Positions 42,583 through 51,449 of a stretch of 64,000 bases of DNA are shown here, in pieces (positions within the stretch are counted from its first letter, which is position 1; every line of letters begins with the position of its first letter). The translations under genes and the position numbers were made by a program. Source of the stretch: JBBQVZ01 sp963695975. Lineage in GTDB: Bacteria; Actinomycetota; UBA4738; HRBIN12. The stretch covers positions 868,001 through 932,000 of the forward strand of contig CAVOIB010000002.1 in the NCBI GenBank assembly GCA_963695975.1, read 5' to 3'. The notes beneath the pieces were generated by a model. The model had not been told where the DNA came from and did not search any database. It saw only the letters and a list, made by a program, of their open reading frames with translations.

Positions 42583-43557
42583 TCAGTCCCGGATCGAGAG
42601 CAGCAGCTTGCCCGACGTCGCCCGGCTCTCCAGAGCTCGGTGTGCCTCGCTCGCCCGATCGAGGGGGAAGCGGGCGTGGATGTGCACGTCGAGTTCTCCC
42701 GCTTCGATCATCGAGAAGACCTCGCCGCTCCGCCACAGCAGCTCCTCGCGCGTCGAGACGAAGTCCGTGAGCCGCGGCCGGGTCAGCATGAGCGATCCGC
42801 CGTGCTGCAACCGGGCCGGATCCACGGGGTCGACCGGCCCGCTCGATTGGCCGCATAGGATCATCGAGCCACGCGGGCGGAGACATCGCAGGCTCGCGTC
42901 GAACGTGGTCCGCCCGACCGAGTCGAAGACGGCGCTCACGCCCTGCCCGCCCGTCGTCTCCGCGACGGCCTCCGCGACGTCCTCATGCGTGTATAGCACG
43001 ATGTGATCGGCACCCGCCACGCGTGCCCTCTCCGCCTTCTCGGGTGAGGACGTCGTGCCGATCACCCGCAAGCCGGCTCGCTTCGCCAGCTGGGTGAGGA
43101 GGAGTCCCAGGCCGCCCGCCGCGGCCTGGATCAGGCACCAGTCGCCCGGCTCGAACCGGCGGATCGAGTGCACGAGGAAATGGGCGGTCATGCCTTGCAG
43201 GAGCGCCGCGGCAGCCAGGTCGGCGCCGACCGCTGCCGGGATCGGTATCAGCCGCTCGGCCGGTACGTTGACCGCATCCGCGTAGGCGCCCTGGACCATC
43301 GCGAACGCCACCCGGTCACCTACCGCCACGTCGTCGACACCGGGTCCGAGCGCGGACACGACCCCCGAGCCCTCCGAGCCCGCAGTGAACGGAAGCGGCA
43401 GGGGATACAGGCCGGTCCGCTGGTAGATGTCGATGAAGTTCACGCCCGCGAACTCGAGCTGGACCGACGCCTGACCCTCGCCCGGCTGCGGCTCGGGGAC
43501 GTCGTCGACGATCAGCGCCTCGGGACCGCCGTTCGCGTGGACCCGGACCGCCCTCAT
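42583..43557 (-). CDS. Zinc-free quinone oxidoreductase (MDR family)
   Basis: This 324-residue medium-chain reductase has the quinone oxidoreductase start MRAVRVHANGGPEALIV, FAGVNFIDIYQRTGLYPLPLPF, the GSEGSGVV site, and the cofactor motif IQAAAGGLGLLLTQLAKRAG near 140-160. The catalytic-zinc ligands are absent. It should transfer electrons from NADPH to quinones or enones. ATG 43557 has AGAGGAGGG upstream. It converges with the binding-protein gene with a 2-base gap. Confidence 0.93.
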   Translation of the reverse strand: MRAVRVHANGGPEALIVDDVPEPQPGEGQASVQLEFAGVNFIDIYQRTGLYPLPLPFTAGSEGSGVVSALGPGVDDVAVGDRVAFAMVQGAYADAVNVPAERLIPIPAAVGADLAAAALLQGMTAHFLVHSIRRFEPGDWCLIQAAAGGLGLLLTQLAKRAGLRVIGTTSSPEKAERARVAGADHIVLYTHEDVAEAVAETTGGQGVSAVFDSVGRTTFDASLRCLRPRGSMILCGQSSGPVDPVDPARLQHGGSLMLTRPRLTDFVSTREELLWRSGEVFSMIEAGELDVHIHARFPLDRASEAHRALESRATSGKLLLSIRD

Positions 43558-43635
43558 GCGTCCCTCCTCTTGCCATGGCGGATGTGTCGACAGCCTAGCC
43601 AGGTCGCAAGCCCTGGGGAGCCCTGACTCCGCTGG

Positions 43636-43641
43636 TAGCGT
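43636..43641 (+). promoter_or_regulatory. -10 box of leaderless EamA gene
   Basis: TAGCGT ends 6 bases before the ATG at 43648. The same hexamer serves the substrate-binding-protein gene at 40693. Confidence 0.5.
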
Positions 43642-43647
43642 CGGGCG

Positions 43648-44580
43648 ATGCCCCTCGACGTCCATGCCGAGCCGGAGCGCCGGACGGCCGGGATCCTCGC
43701 GATCTCGTTCACCACGATCGCGTGGGGGCTGGTTCCACTCATCCTGAAGCAGACCGACATGCCGGCGCTGACGTTCGCGGCGTACCGGCTCTGGATGGGC
43801 GTCCTCGTCTACGCGGTGGTGTTCGCGGTCACGGGCCGAAGGTTGCGGTGGGCGACGGTCCGCGTCTGTGCGTTGGGGGGCGTGTTCTTCGCGATCGACG
43901 TGGCGTGCAGCTTCCTCGCGTTCCAGCTGACGAGCGTGGCGAACGCGACGATCATCGGTGCGCTCGCGCCTGTTTGCATCGCGCTCGGCGCAGCCCGATG
44001 GTTCGGCGAGCGTATCGAACGTCGCGATCTGTTCTTCGTCGGTGCGTCGTTCGTGGGCGTGGCGATCGTGGCGATCGGATCCGCTGGCTCCCCCGCCTCG
44101 GGTGTCTGGGGCGACATCTTCGCCGGCATCAGCGTTCTGTCATGGACGGCGTACTGGCTCTACTCCAAACGCGCCCGCGCGCGCATCGGGGCGCTCGAGT
44201 ACATGGCGAGCGTCATGACCGTCGCCGCGATCCTCATGACGGCCTTCGCGGCCGTCTCCGGGCAAGGCCTGGCCCCCCCGCACGGCGTGGACTGGGGATG
44301 GATCTGGCTGGTGACGCTCGTGCCCGGGGCGCTCGGGCACTCGCTCGTCGCCTGGTCCCATCGGCACGTGGAGGCGTGGCTCGGATCGTTGATCACCCAG
44401 TGCCAGCCCATCGTGGCCTCGATCGCCGCGTGGATCCTGCTCGGCGAGTCGCTCACGACGGCCACGATCGTCGGGGGGATCGTGGTCCTCGCCGCGACCG
44501 CGGGCGTCCTGCTGGACACGCGGCGGCGAGCGGCGGGCGACACGTTCGCCGAACCCGAATCGCCGGCGCCCGCCGGCTGA
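43648..44580 (+). CDS. EamA/DMT-family transporter
   Basis: This 310-residue protein has about ten membrane helices in two EamA repeats. The first repeat has AISFTTIAWGLVPLILKQTD and the FQLTSVANATIIGALAPVCIALGAARWFGERI block. The second has LVPGALGHSLVAWSHRHVEAWLGSLI and GESLTTATIVGGIVVL. The family exports amino acids, metabolites or drugs; the substrate is unknown. It is divergent from the quinone reductase and probably leaderless. Confidence 0.92.
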   Translation: MPLDVHAEPERRTAGILAISFTTIAWGLVPLILKQTDMPALTFAAYRLWMGVLVYAVVFAVTGRRLRWATVRVCALGGVFFAIDVACSFLAFQLTSVANATIIGALAPVCIALGAARWFGERIERRDLFFVGASFVGVAIVAIGSAGSPASGVWGDIFAGISVLSWTAYWLYSKRARARIGALEYMASVMTVAAILMTAFAAVSGQGLAPPHGVDWGWIWLVTLVPGALGHSLVAWSHRHVEAWLGSLITQCQPIVASIAAWILLGESLTTATIVGGIVVLAATAGVLLDTRRRAAGDTFAEPESPAPAG

Positions 44581-44589
44581 GACCTCGAG

Positions 44590-45582
44590 CTACCGCACGC
44601 CGGCGGCACGCTCCGCGCGAGGCGCGCACGCGGTCGCGCTCCCGCCGGTGGCAGCGTCGAGCCAGCGCGACAACGTGGGGGCGATCAGGCGGGCCATGAG
44701 ATCCTCGTGTCCGGCAAGAGGGTGGACGCCGTCTGCCGACAGCTCGGTGTCATCACTCACGAACGCGTCCCAATCGGCGATCAGCGTGTTCGGGTACGTG
44801 GGCACGGTCCCGCGGATGTGGATGTTGACCCCGGGGATGTTCGTGAGCGGTCCGTGCGCGGTCTGCCACACCACGAGCGGCACCCGCCGCAGAAGGTCCA
44901 GCATCGTCACCATGTTCTCCCTGAACGCGACGGGGTCCGCATCGTTCGTCCCTAGCTCGATGATCACCACGTCGGGTCGTGCGACGCCCTGCGCGGCCGC
45001 CGCGGTGATCGCGGAGTTCGTACCACGTCCAACGACGGTGTCGAACCCGATCGTCCACCCCGGGAGCGCCTCGGAGAGGAAAGGGGCGGCGCCGTCGGCG
45101 ATCGAGTCACCGATCACGAAGGCGGTCGGGGGGTTCGCGACCGCACGACGCGGCAGACGGAGCCATCGCGTGACGCTCTCGCCGACGCCAACGTACAGGA
45201 GCGCTGGGTCGCCGCCCGCGGCGTAGACCTGCATGTCCGCGCCTTCCCCCAGAGGGATGGCATCAGCAGGGAGCGCGTCGAGGGGAACGGCGAACCGCCC
45301 GCCGACGTATCGCTCGGTGACCCCGCCCGTGGTGCGTTCGAGGACCGGTGGTTCATCGTCACCGCAACGGAAGCCGAACAGCTCGGTCGGCGGCACGCAC
45401 CCGTCGTGGCGGAAGAGGATGAGCGAGCTCGGAGGCGGAAGCCGGCCGCCGCTGGGACAGCCGGCGGTCGCCACGTCGGGCGGCGACTGCGCGGCCGCCT
45501 CCTGGGGCGGGACGCCAGAAGCCCTCGTGCATGCCGAGACGAGGAGCGCCACGACGGCGACCCATCTCCTCGGGCGAAGCAT
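44590..45582 (-). CDS. SGNH/GDSL-hydrolase lipoprotein
   Basis: This 330-residue exported lipoprotein has a signal peptide ending in the lipobox VSAC (Cys18). A beta-rich N-terminal part (40-155) is followed by an SGNH domain with the nucleophile in AFVIGDSIADG, the GTND block LGTNDADPV and the terminal Asp-His pair in LSADGVHPLAGHE. All catalytic residues are present. Likely an extracellular esterase or O-deacetylase. ATG 45582 is favoured because GATACT lies 6 bases upstream; the frame extending to 46329 is a shadow of the phospholipase D gene. Confidence 0.9.
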   Translation of the reverse strand: MLRPRRWVAVVALLVSACTRASGVPPQEAAAQSPPDVATAGCPSGGRLPPPSSLILFRHDGCVPPTELFGFRCGDDEPPVLERTTGGVTERYVGGRFAVPLDALPADAIPLGEGADMQVYAAGGDPALLYVGVGESVTRWLRLPRRAVANPPTAFVIGDSIADGAAPFLSEALPGWTIGFDTVVGRGTNSAITAAAAQGVARPDVVIIELGTNDADPVAFRENMVTMLDLLRRVPLVVWQTAHGPLTNIPGVNIHIRGTVPTYPNTLIADWDAFVSDDTELSADGVHPLAGHEDLMARLIAPTLSRWLDAATGGSATACAPRAERAAGVR

Positions 45583-45588
45583 GGAAGC

Positions 45589-45594
45589 AGTATC
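45589..45594 (-). promoter_or_regulatory. -10 box of leaderless SGNH gene
   Basis: Minus-strand GATACT is followed by 6 bases and the ATG at 45582. The same hexamer and spacing occur upstream of the exonuclease gene at 30241. Confidence 0.5.
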
Positions 45595-45650
45595 GCTGGG
45601 CCGGAGCCACCTGACCGGAGCGTCGCGGCATCGGCCGCCGCGGCCGGACG

Positions 45651-46685
45651 CTAGCTCGACGCCGCGTAGCGCTCCGCGACGCGCTCCACGAACGATCCGA
45701 ACCGCTCCGCCAGCGCGCCGCTCCGGATGTGGAGCAGGTTCTCGGCGTTCTCCTCGCCTCCGTGGGAGAGGTTGTAGCTCCCCGTGAGGACCTCGCCGTC
45801 GGCGACCGTGACCTTCGCGTGCATGAAGTCGTGAACTCCGCCTTGGGCGCTCCAAGGCGTGGACGTCTTCCCGGACAGACGGGGGCTGATGGCCTCCCAC
45901 GCCGCGATCTTCCAGTGGTTCGGCGGCCAGGCCCGCCACTGGCCCACCACCTCGCGCATCTGCGTCGCGTCGTATGCCCCCACCAGGTCGAACGATGCGC
46001 GGCCGGCGATCTCGGCGAGGGTCCCGAGGACCGCGCCCGACGTGAGTACCGGGGACAGGATCCGCAGACGGTGGTCGGCCGCCGCGATCCGCTCGGCGAC
46101 GCGGTGCGCGAGCGAGGGGCCGCGCGGTGAGAAGAACGGCTGGGCCTCGACGCCGCGCCCGAGGTCCACCTGTGGCCCCGCTCCGCCGCTCGGCTCGATC
46201 CGTTCTCGCTCCCAGAGCTGGTCGAAGTTGCGTGCGTAGGCGGCGGCGATCTCCGCGGAGTCGATCCTGACGATCGTGTTCTCCTCCCGCGCGAACGCGT
46301 CGTCCGTCCAGTTGGTCGAACCCGTCCACACGTGCTGCCCGTCGCGCACGACGTACTTGTGGTGCATCAACGCGCCCTCGTCGTGGATGCCGCGCGTCGG
46401 CACCTCGAGGCCGTCGATCGTGTCGGGATCGCTCTCCATCGGGGCGTTGTGGGAGCGGTCCGCCTGGCGCTCCTTGTTGAACGCCACCCGGACCCGGACG
46501 CCGCGCGCCGCGGCGGCCTCCAGCGCGTCAGCGACGCCGCCACTCGCGCCGTGGCGGGCGTGGAAGTCGTAGATCGCGGCGTCGAGCGTCAGGGTGGCCT
46601 CGTCGATGAACGCCCGCAAGCGGCCGGCCACCTCGTCGGCCGACTGCCTGCCGTCCTCCAGGAAGTCTGCTTCGATCCTGGTCAC
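45651..46685 (-). CDS. Phospholipase D-like domain protein
   Basis: This 344-residue protein has two HxKxxxxD motifs, HHKYVVRDG (His108, Lys110, Asp115) followed by TGSTNW, and MHAKVTVADG followed by TGSYNLS. This is the complete two-half active site of the phospholipase D superfamily. There is no signal peptide, so it probably acts in the cytoplasm on lipids or nucleic acids. It overlaps the LOG-family gene by 4 bases and is likely cotranscribed with it. Confidence 0.93.
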   Translation of the reverse strand: MTRIEADFLEDGRQSADEVAGRLRAFIDEATLTLDAAIYDFHARHGASGGVADALEAAAARGVRVRVAFNKERQADRSHNAPMESDPDTIDGLEVPTRGIHDEGALMHHKYVVRDGQHVWTGSTNWTDDAFAREENTIVRIDSAEIAAAYARNFDQLWERERIEPSGGAGPQVDLGRGVEAQPFFSPRGPSLAHRVAERIAAADHRLRILSPVLTSGAVLGTLAEIAGRASFDLVGAYDATQMREVVGQWRAWPPNHWKIAAWEAISPRLSGKTSTPWSAQGGVHDFMHAKVTVADGEVLTGSYNLSHGGEENAENLLHIRSGALAERFGSFVERVAERYAASS

Positions 46686-47374
46686 TCGCCGGGGACCTCG
46701 CCGTCAGCGATATCGTGGAAGCAGCGGCGCTCGTAGCAGGCGATGAGCGTCTCGACGGCGACGGCGGGATCGTCGGTGACGGAAACCAGTTGGAGGTCGT
46801 CGGCGGAGATCAGTCCGTCGGGGATCAAGGCGCCGTTCGTCCAGGCGAGCATCGGCCGCCAGTGGTCGGTGCCGAACAGGACCACGGGGAAGTGGCGGAT
46901 CACTCCCGTCTGGATCAAGGTCAAAGACTCGAACAGCTCGTCGAGCGTGCCGAACCCCCCGGGGAAGACGACGAACCCTTCTGCCCCCTTCACGAACATC
47001 GTCTTGCGCGCGTAGAAGTGATGGAAGGTGAGCTCGATGTCGAGGTAGGCGTTGCTGCCCTGTTCGTGCGGAAGCAGGATGTTGAATCCGACCGACAGGC
47101 CACCCGCCTCGCGACACCCGCGGTTCGCCGCCTCCATGATGCCGGGACCGCCCCCCGTGATCACCGCCCAGTTACGGTCGGCGAACGCCTTGCCGGTCGC
47201 CTCCGCCGACGCGTAGGCGGGATCGTCGGTCCCGATCCGGGCCGAGCCGAAGATCGAGACGGCGGGCCGATCGATCCGGTTCACCGTCTCGAAGCCCGCG
47301 CGGAACTCCTCCTCGATGTCGCGCACCTGACGATCGATCTGTCCGTCGCGTTGGAACATCCGACGGTCGTCCAC
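46682..47374 (-). CDS. LOG-family protein (TIGR00730 Rossmann fold)
   Basis: This 230-residue protein has the signature of cytokinin-riboside-phosphate phosphoribohydrolases. WAVITGGGPGIMEAANRGCREAGG lies near 80 and VVFPGGFGTLDELFE near 160 (PGGxGT, with the Glu). Bacterial members cleave nucleoside monophosphates such as AMP to base and ribose phosphate. It begins with GTG 47374, and GACACT lies 6 bases upstream. It is the first gene of a two-gene unit with the phospholipase D-like protein. Confidence 0.93.
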   Translation of the reverse strand: MDDRRMFQRDGQIDRQVRDIEEEFRAGFETVNRIDRPAVSIFGSARIGTDDPAYASAEATGKAFADRNWAVITGGGPGIMEAANRGCREAGGLSVGFNILLPHEQGSNAYLDIELTFHHFYARKTMFVKGAEGFVVFPGGFGTLDELFESLTLIQTGVIRHFPVVLFGTDHWRPMLAWTNGALIPDGLISADDLQLVSVTDDPAVAVETLIACYERRCFHDIADGEVPGE

Positions 47375-47380
47375 GCGGTC

Positions 47381-47386
47381 AGTGTC
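47381..47386 (-). promoter_or_regulatory. Candidate -10 box of leaderless LOG gene
   Basis: Minus-strand GACACT is followed by 6 bases and the GTG at 47374. It deviates from TAnnnT at the first base, so confidence is lower. Confidence 0.35.
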
Positions 47387-47443
47387 GACGCCGGGCGGAC
47401 GAGCGACAAGCGATGAACCTCACGGTGGTACGTTCGCGCTCCA

Positions 47444-49009
47444 GTGGAGCGTTCCCAGCGGTCGTCGGCGCTCGCCCTCGCCGGGTTCGGGTTCGGCGTC
47501 GTGGCGGTGGCCGTCGTCGCCTCGGTGCCGGGATCGCCGTTCCATCCCGTGCTCCCGCCCGGCATCCATCCCGGCGGGCCGTTCCGCTGGCTCGCCGATG
47601 CGCTTGGCGTGGGTGGGCTCGCCGGAGGTGCCCTCGTCGCCTCCGGCGTCGCGTCGATCGCCGTCGCGGTGGTGTCGTTCCTGTTCGTCCTGCGAGCCGC
47701 CTGGCTCGGGGGGTTGTCGCTCCGGACCGTCGTGATCGCCGCGGTGGTCGCTCACGCCGTGGTGCTCACGCTTCCGCTGCTGATCTCGCGGGATGTCTAC
47801 TCCTACATCGCCTACGGGAACATCGCCGGGATCCATCACGCGAACCCCTACGTCCAGACGCCCGCCGACTTCCCGCACGACGCCGTTTCGATGCTGGTGG
47901 GCCCGAAGTGGTTCGCCGTTCCCGCCGTCTACGGGCCGCTGTTCACGGGGTTCGCATCGCTCGTTGTGCGGATGGTCGATGGGCTTGCCGCGCAGGCGGC
48001 GGCGTTCCGCTTGACCGCGACGGCTGCGAGCCTCGGGACCGTCGCCCTGGTCGCGACGACAGTGAAGGGCATGTGGCCGCGCCGTGCCGCGTTCGCGGTC
48101 GCCGCGTTCGGACTCAACCCGGTCGTGTTGTTCCAGTCGGTAGGGAGCGGGCACAACGATCTGTTGGTGGCGCTCGCCGTGGCGGGAGCGTTCGCGCTGG
48201 TGGTGACGCGCAGGTATCTCCCGGCCGTCGCCGTCCTCACGCTGGGCACGGTCGTGAAGGCGCCCGCGGCGCTGCCGCTCCTCCTCCTACTGATCTGGTG
48301 CGTCGCGCGCGCGCCCGACGGCCGGCGCCTCCGCACGCTCCTCACCCACGGCGGTCTGGCGGCAGCGATCGGCGTCGCGTTCGCCGCGCCCTTCTTCCAG
48401 CTCCGCGACCCCACGCTCGGCATGTTCGAGCTCGCCGGGCACGAGGGGTGGCTTGCGCCGTCGCGGTTGTTCCGCCGGCTCCTGGACGGAGCGTCCGGAA
48501 ATACGCTGGGGGTGCTCATGCGCGTCGGGTTCGCGGCGCTGTTGATGCTCAGCCTCTGGATCGTGGCGAGAGCCGTGTGGCGGACGGCGAAGACGGGTTC
48601 GGCGACCGACAGAACGGCCCAGCTCGAGCTGGGTGCTGGGTGGGCGTGGTCGCTCATGCTGCTGATGTTGCTCGGCCCCGTCCTGCTCCCGTGGTACGTG
48701 GTGTGGGCGCTTCCGATCGCGTGGCTCCTCCCCCGGGAACCGCGAATGGTGCTGTTGGGAACGTCGGTCGCGCTCGCGCTGTCGCAGTGGGTGGCGGAGC
48801 CGGCGCGGTTCCCGGGCGCCTACGACGCGAACGTCCTGATCGGGCACTACGTGATCACGCCGGTCGTCATCGGGCTACTCGGGTGGCTGCTCCTCGACGG
48901 TCACCGGCGTCGGCGCGGGGGGCTGCCCCTGCGTGACGAGGAGGACGATGCCGGTGGCGCCGGCGCAGAGCGTGACGATCGCCGGGCCGACACTGCCGGC
49001 GAGCGATAG
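47444..49009 (+). CDS. Polytopic MptA/B-like alpha-(1,6)-mannosyltransferase family protein
   Basis: This 521-residue GT-C-type membrane protein has about 12-13 helices. ISRDVYSYIAYGNIAGIHHANPY near 115 carries the acidic Asp expected in the first loop, and GLNPVVLFQSVGSGHNDLLVAL near 230 is typical of the polyprenol-phosphomannose-dependent MptA/MptB group. Such enzymes add mannose outside the membrane for lipoglycans. The last 45 residues are charged and low in complexity. They lie in DNA that also encodes the end of the opposite-strand gene. The start at GTG 47444 is not backed by a ribosome-binding site. Confidence 0.85.
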   Translation: MERSQRSSALALAGFGFGVVAVAVVASVPGSPFHPVLPPGIHPGGPFRWLADALGVGGLAGGALVASGVASIAVAVVSFLFVLRAAWLGGLSLRTVVIAAVVAHAVVLTLPLLISRDVYSYIAYGNIAGIHHANPYVQTPADFPHDAVSMLVGPKWFAVPAVYGPLFTGFASLVVRMVDGLAAQAAAFRLTATAASLGTVALVATTVKGMWPRRAAFAVAAFGLNPVVLFQSVGSGHNDLLVALAVAGAFALVVTRRYLPAVAVLTLGTVVKAPAALPLLLLLIWCVARAPDGRRLRTLLTHGGLAAAIGVAFAAPFFQLRDPTLGMFELAGHEGWLAPSRLFRRLLDGASGNTLGVLMRVGFAALLMLSLWIVARAVWRTAKTGSATDRTAQLELGAGWAWSLMLLMLLGPVLLPWYVVWALPIAWLLPREPRMVLLGTSVALALSQWVAEPARFPGAYDANVLIGHYVITPVVIGLLGWLLLDGHRRRRGGLPLRDEEDDAGGAGAERDDRRADTAGER

Positions 49010-50779
49010 TCCGATCAGATCCGCCAGCATGCCGCCGAGGATCAACGTGACGGCACCGAACGCCGGGGCCGTCGCGACCGCGGCCAGCGTGTCAAGACCT
49101 GCCCACCGGGCCCATGCGTACCCGACCGCCCCGGTGAGCGCGAGGATGGTGACGGCGGCCTCGATGGTCCGCCAGGGCGACGATGGGACGAGCGGATCGC
49201 GGGCCTGGTCCAGCGAGCCTGTCCTCGCGGGAGATTCCGACGAGTAGACGCCTCCGTTCCAGTTGTACAGGCCGCGTGTGTGGATCGCCTCGAGATCGCG
49301 GTCGAACGACGTCAGCAGGAACACGCTCGTCGGGCCGCTCGGGATGTCCGATAGGTACAGACGCGACAGCGCGTCGTACTCCGGGTTGCTGCGCTGGGTC
49401 GCGATCCCGGCGAAGTAGTTACGGGGTGTTCCGACGTACACGTAGACGTCGGCTGCACGGTCCGGCGGGACCGACGCGCGGATCACGTTCATCGCTCGCG
49501 TCGCCAGGAACGACGCGGTCGCGTCGGTGTCGTCCACGATGAACACCAGGGGCGTTCCCGCCGTGGAGGTCGCATCGGCGATCCTCCCTGCCATCGTCAC
49601 GTGCTCGACCTCGAGCGTCGACATGAACGTCGACTGCCTGCTCCACGCCATAAGCGCGCCGGCCGCCATCACGCCGATGAGCGATGCGGCGACCACGGTT
49701 CCGAGCATCCGTCGGCTCCCGAACCAGTTCCGGACGCCCACGACGCCCACCCCGGCGAGCGCGGGGATCGCGAATCCGAACGTGATCAGCCGGTCGGCGG
49801 GATACAAGCCCGTCACGAGGCCGAGCGGCGCCCCCACCACGACGAGAGCCGACCAGGTCGCCAGGACGCGCCGCGCGGTTCCGCTCGTCCGCATCAACCC
49901 GAGCGCCGCCAGGGGGATCGACAGCCACTGGACGTAGCGGGCCCACCGGCGGAGGAACCGGTCGACGTACTCGGTGCTGAGCGCATCCAGCCGTCCCGCG
50001 CGGCGCAGGAAGCCGTCTTTCGACGTGTCGCCACCCAGACGGGCCGGTCCGGCTGTGAGCGACGCGAGTGCGGCCCCAAGCAACGCTCCGCCCCCCAGGG
50101 CTGCGATCGTCGCGCGCCCCGCATCGCTCGACCACCCGCGCTCGTGCCTGACGAGCGACCACGCAGCGACCCCGGCCAGGATCACCGTTCCCACCAAGAA
50201 GAACTGGGGGTGCGCCAGGCCGCCGCCCCCCATCGCGAACGCCGCGGCATAGGCTCCCCGACGCGTCCGGGTGGCCAAGCAGACCGCGGCCGCGACGAAC
50301 GGCGCGGCGAAGGTCAGGTTCGCCACGTATCCCGCGGCGAGGTGGACGGTGAACAGGCCGGTCAGGAGCCCACCCACGATCCACGCCGCTCTCGCGCCTC
50401 GATGTTCACCACCCATCGGCATCGCGGCGCGGACCAGCATGGCCATCCCGGCAGCGATGGCGGCGCCGAGCGCGGCTACGAGGCCTGCGGCGACGGATAC
50501 GACGGACAGGTGCAACGAGCCGGCGAGCACGGCGATCAATGCGGGGCTGCCCGGCCGTCCGCCGACGGCGGACAGCCCTTCGCTCGCGCCGACCCGCGTC
50601 CACCAGAGGTAGACGGGCATGTCGGAGCCGATCCCGAAGCGGTAACCGTGGCGCACGTAGGGCGCGAGCAACACGCCGAGGGTCGCGAGGACGAGTCCCC
50701 CGAGCCACAGCAGCCCGGATCGGGTCCGCCTCTGCGTTTCGACCGCGTCCGTGTCGTTACTCCGACGCGAGGAACGCAC
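48875..50779 (-). CDS. Large polytopic membrane protein, possibly GT-C-like
   Basis: This 634-residue protein has about 12 hydrophobic helices, a periplasmic-type loop near 400-500 (HVTMAGRIADATSTAGTPLVFIVDDTDATASF), and a final helix VGPAIVTLCAGATGIVLLV. GSDMPVYLWWTRVG near 52 resembles the Asp-containing first loop of GT-C glycosyltransferases, but no family is certain. It starts at GTG 50779, overlapping the stop of the upstream lipoprotein gene by 23 bases. Its 3' end overlaps the convergent mannosyltransferase gene by 135 bases. An envelope-glycan role is inferred only from context. Confidence 0.8.
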   Translation of the reverse strand: MRSSRRSNDTDAVETQRRTRSGLLWLGGLVLATLGVLLAPYVRHGYRFGIGSDMPVYLWWTRVGASEGLSAVGGRPGSPALIAVLAGSLHLSVVSVAAGLVAALGAAIAAGMAMLVRAAMPMGGEHRGARAAWIVGGLLTGLFTVHLAAGYVANLTFAAPFVAAAVCLATRTRRGAYAAAFAMGGGGLAHPQFFLVGTVILAGVAAWSLVRHERGWSSDAGRATIAALGGGALLGAALASLTAGPARLGGDTSKDGFLRRAGRLDALSTEYVDRFLRRWARYVQWLSIPLAALGLMRTSGTARRVLATWSALVVVGAPLGLVTGLYPADRLITFGFAIPALAGVGVVGVRNWFGSRRMLGTVVAASLIGVMAAGALMAWSRQSTFMSTLEVEHVTMAGRIADATSTAGTPLVFIVDDTDATASFLATRAMNVIRASVPPDRAADVYVYVGTPRNYFAGIATQRSNPEYDALSRLYLSDIPSGPTSVFLLTSFDRDLEAIHTRGLYNWNGGVYSSESPARTGSLDQARDPLVPSSPWRTIEAAVTILALTGAVGYAWARWAGLDTLAAVATAPAFGAVTLILGGMLADLIGLSLAGSVGPAIVTLCAGATGIVLLVTQGQPPAPTPVTVEEQPPE

Positions 50780-51356
50780 CCTGGGCCGCGACCGTGATCG
50801 TGCCGCTCTCGTCCACCAGGGTCGCGCACGCGAACGTGCCCGAGAACGAGGTGGCGTCAGGGGGCTGGACCACCGTCACCGCGCATCCGCCGTCGATCGA
50901 GGTGAACCGGTATGTCCCCGAGCTCGCGTGGACGAAGAACGAGAGGCGCATCACGTCGGACGTGGGCCGCGAGCCCACGAAGGTCGCGCCGGCGAGCGCG
51001 AACCCCGCTCCGGCCGATTGCCAGTTCAGCGCGAACGATCCAGGTGGGGGGGCGTAGATCGCGGGGCTCGCGAGCGGGATGGCCGGCTGCGAAGTCTGAA
51101 GACCCCCCGTGACGACGAGCGACGCCGTGCCTTGCGTGAGTGAGGGTGGAACGGGCGTGGTCGTCAGCGTCGGGGCCTCACTGCCGTCGGCGGCCGAAGC
51201 CGTTCCGGTCGCCACCGACGTCGTCGGCGACACGTTCCCCGTCGGCTGGCTCGTCGGCACCGGACCGAGCGAGGATCCCTCGTCGCCTCCACCTCCGCAA
51301 GCGGCCGTGAGCAGCGTGACCCCGAGCGCGATGGCGAGCGTCAAGTTCCTCCGCAC
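50757..51356 (-). CDS. Lipoprotein of unknown function
   Basis: This 199-residue exported lipoprotein has the signal sequence LTLAIALGVTLLTAAC (lipobox Cys about 19), a long Thr/Ser/Pro-rich linker (25-90), then a compact beta-rich domain with two cysteines (GGCAVTVV, GTFACATL). No family is recognised. GTG 51356 follows GAAGGAG, and a TACAGT box lies 25 bases upstream. It is cotranscribed with and overlaps the polytopic membrane protein, so the two may act together. Confidence 0.85.
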   Translation of the reverse strand: MRRNLTLAIALGVTLLTAACGGGGDEGSSLGPVPTSQPTGNVSPTTSVATGTASAADGSEAPTLTTTPVPPSLTQGTASLVVTGGLQTSQPAIPLASPAIYAPPPGSFALNWQSAGAGFALAGATFVGSRPTSDVMRLSFFVHASSGTYRFTSIDGGCAVTVVQPPDATSFSGTFACATLVDESGTITVAAQGAFLASE

Positions 51357-51380
51357 GTCGGCTCCTTCGATGGACGGCTG

Positions 51381-51386
51381 ACTGTA
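51381..51386 (-). promoter_or_regulatory. Candidate -10 box for the lipoprotein-membrane protein pair
   Basis: Minus-strand TACAGT lies 24 bases before the GTG at 51356, giving a leader with the GAAGGAG site. Confidence 0.4.
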
Positions 51387-51435
51387 GCGCACGGGTCTTG
51401 GCCCGGCCGTGCACCGGTCGGCCCCGGCACGTTGG

Positions 51436-51441
51436 TAGCCT
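51436..51441 (+). promoter_or_regulatory. -10 box of leaderless tldD
   Basis: TAGCCT is followed by 8 bases and the ATG at 51450, placing the transcription start at or just before the start codon. Confidence 0.45.
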
Positions 51442-51449
51442 GACGATCC

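Noticed and set aside
44590..46329. The SGNH lipoprotein extended N-terminally to 579 residues
   Set aside because: The extension is antisense-frame sequence over the phospholipase D gene. The signal peptide and lipobox begin at 45582, with a leaderless promoter just upstream.
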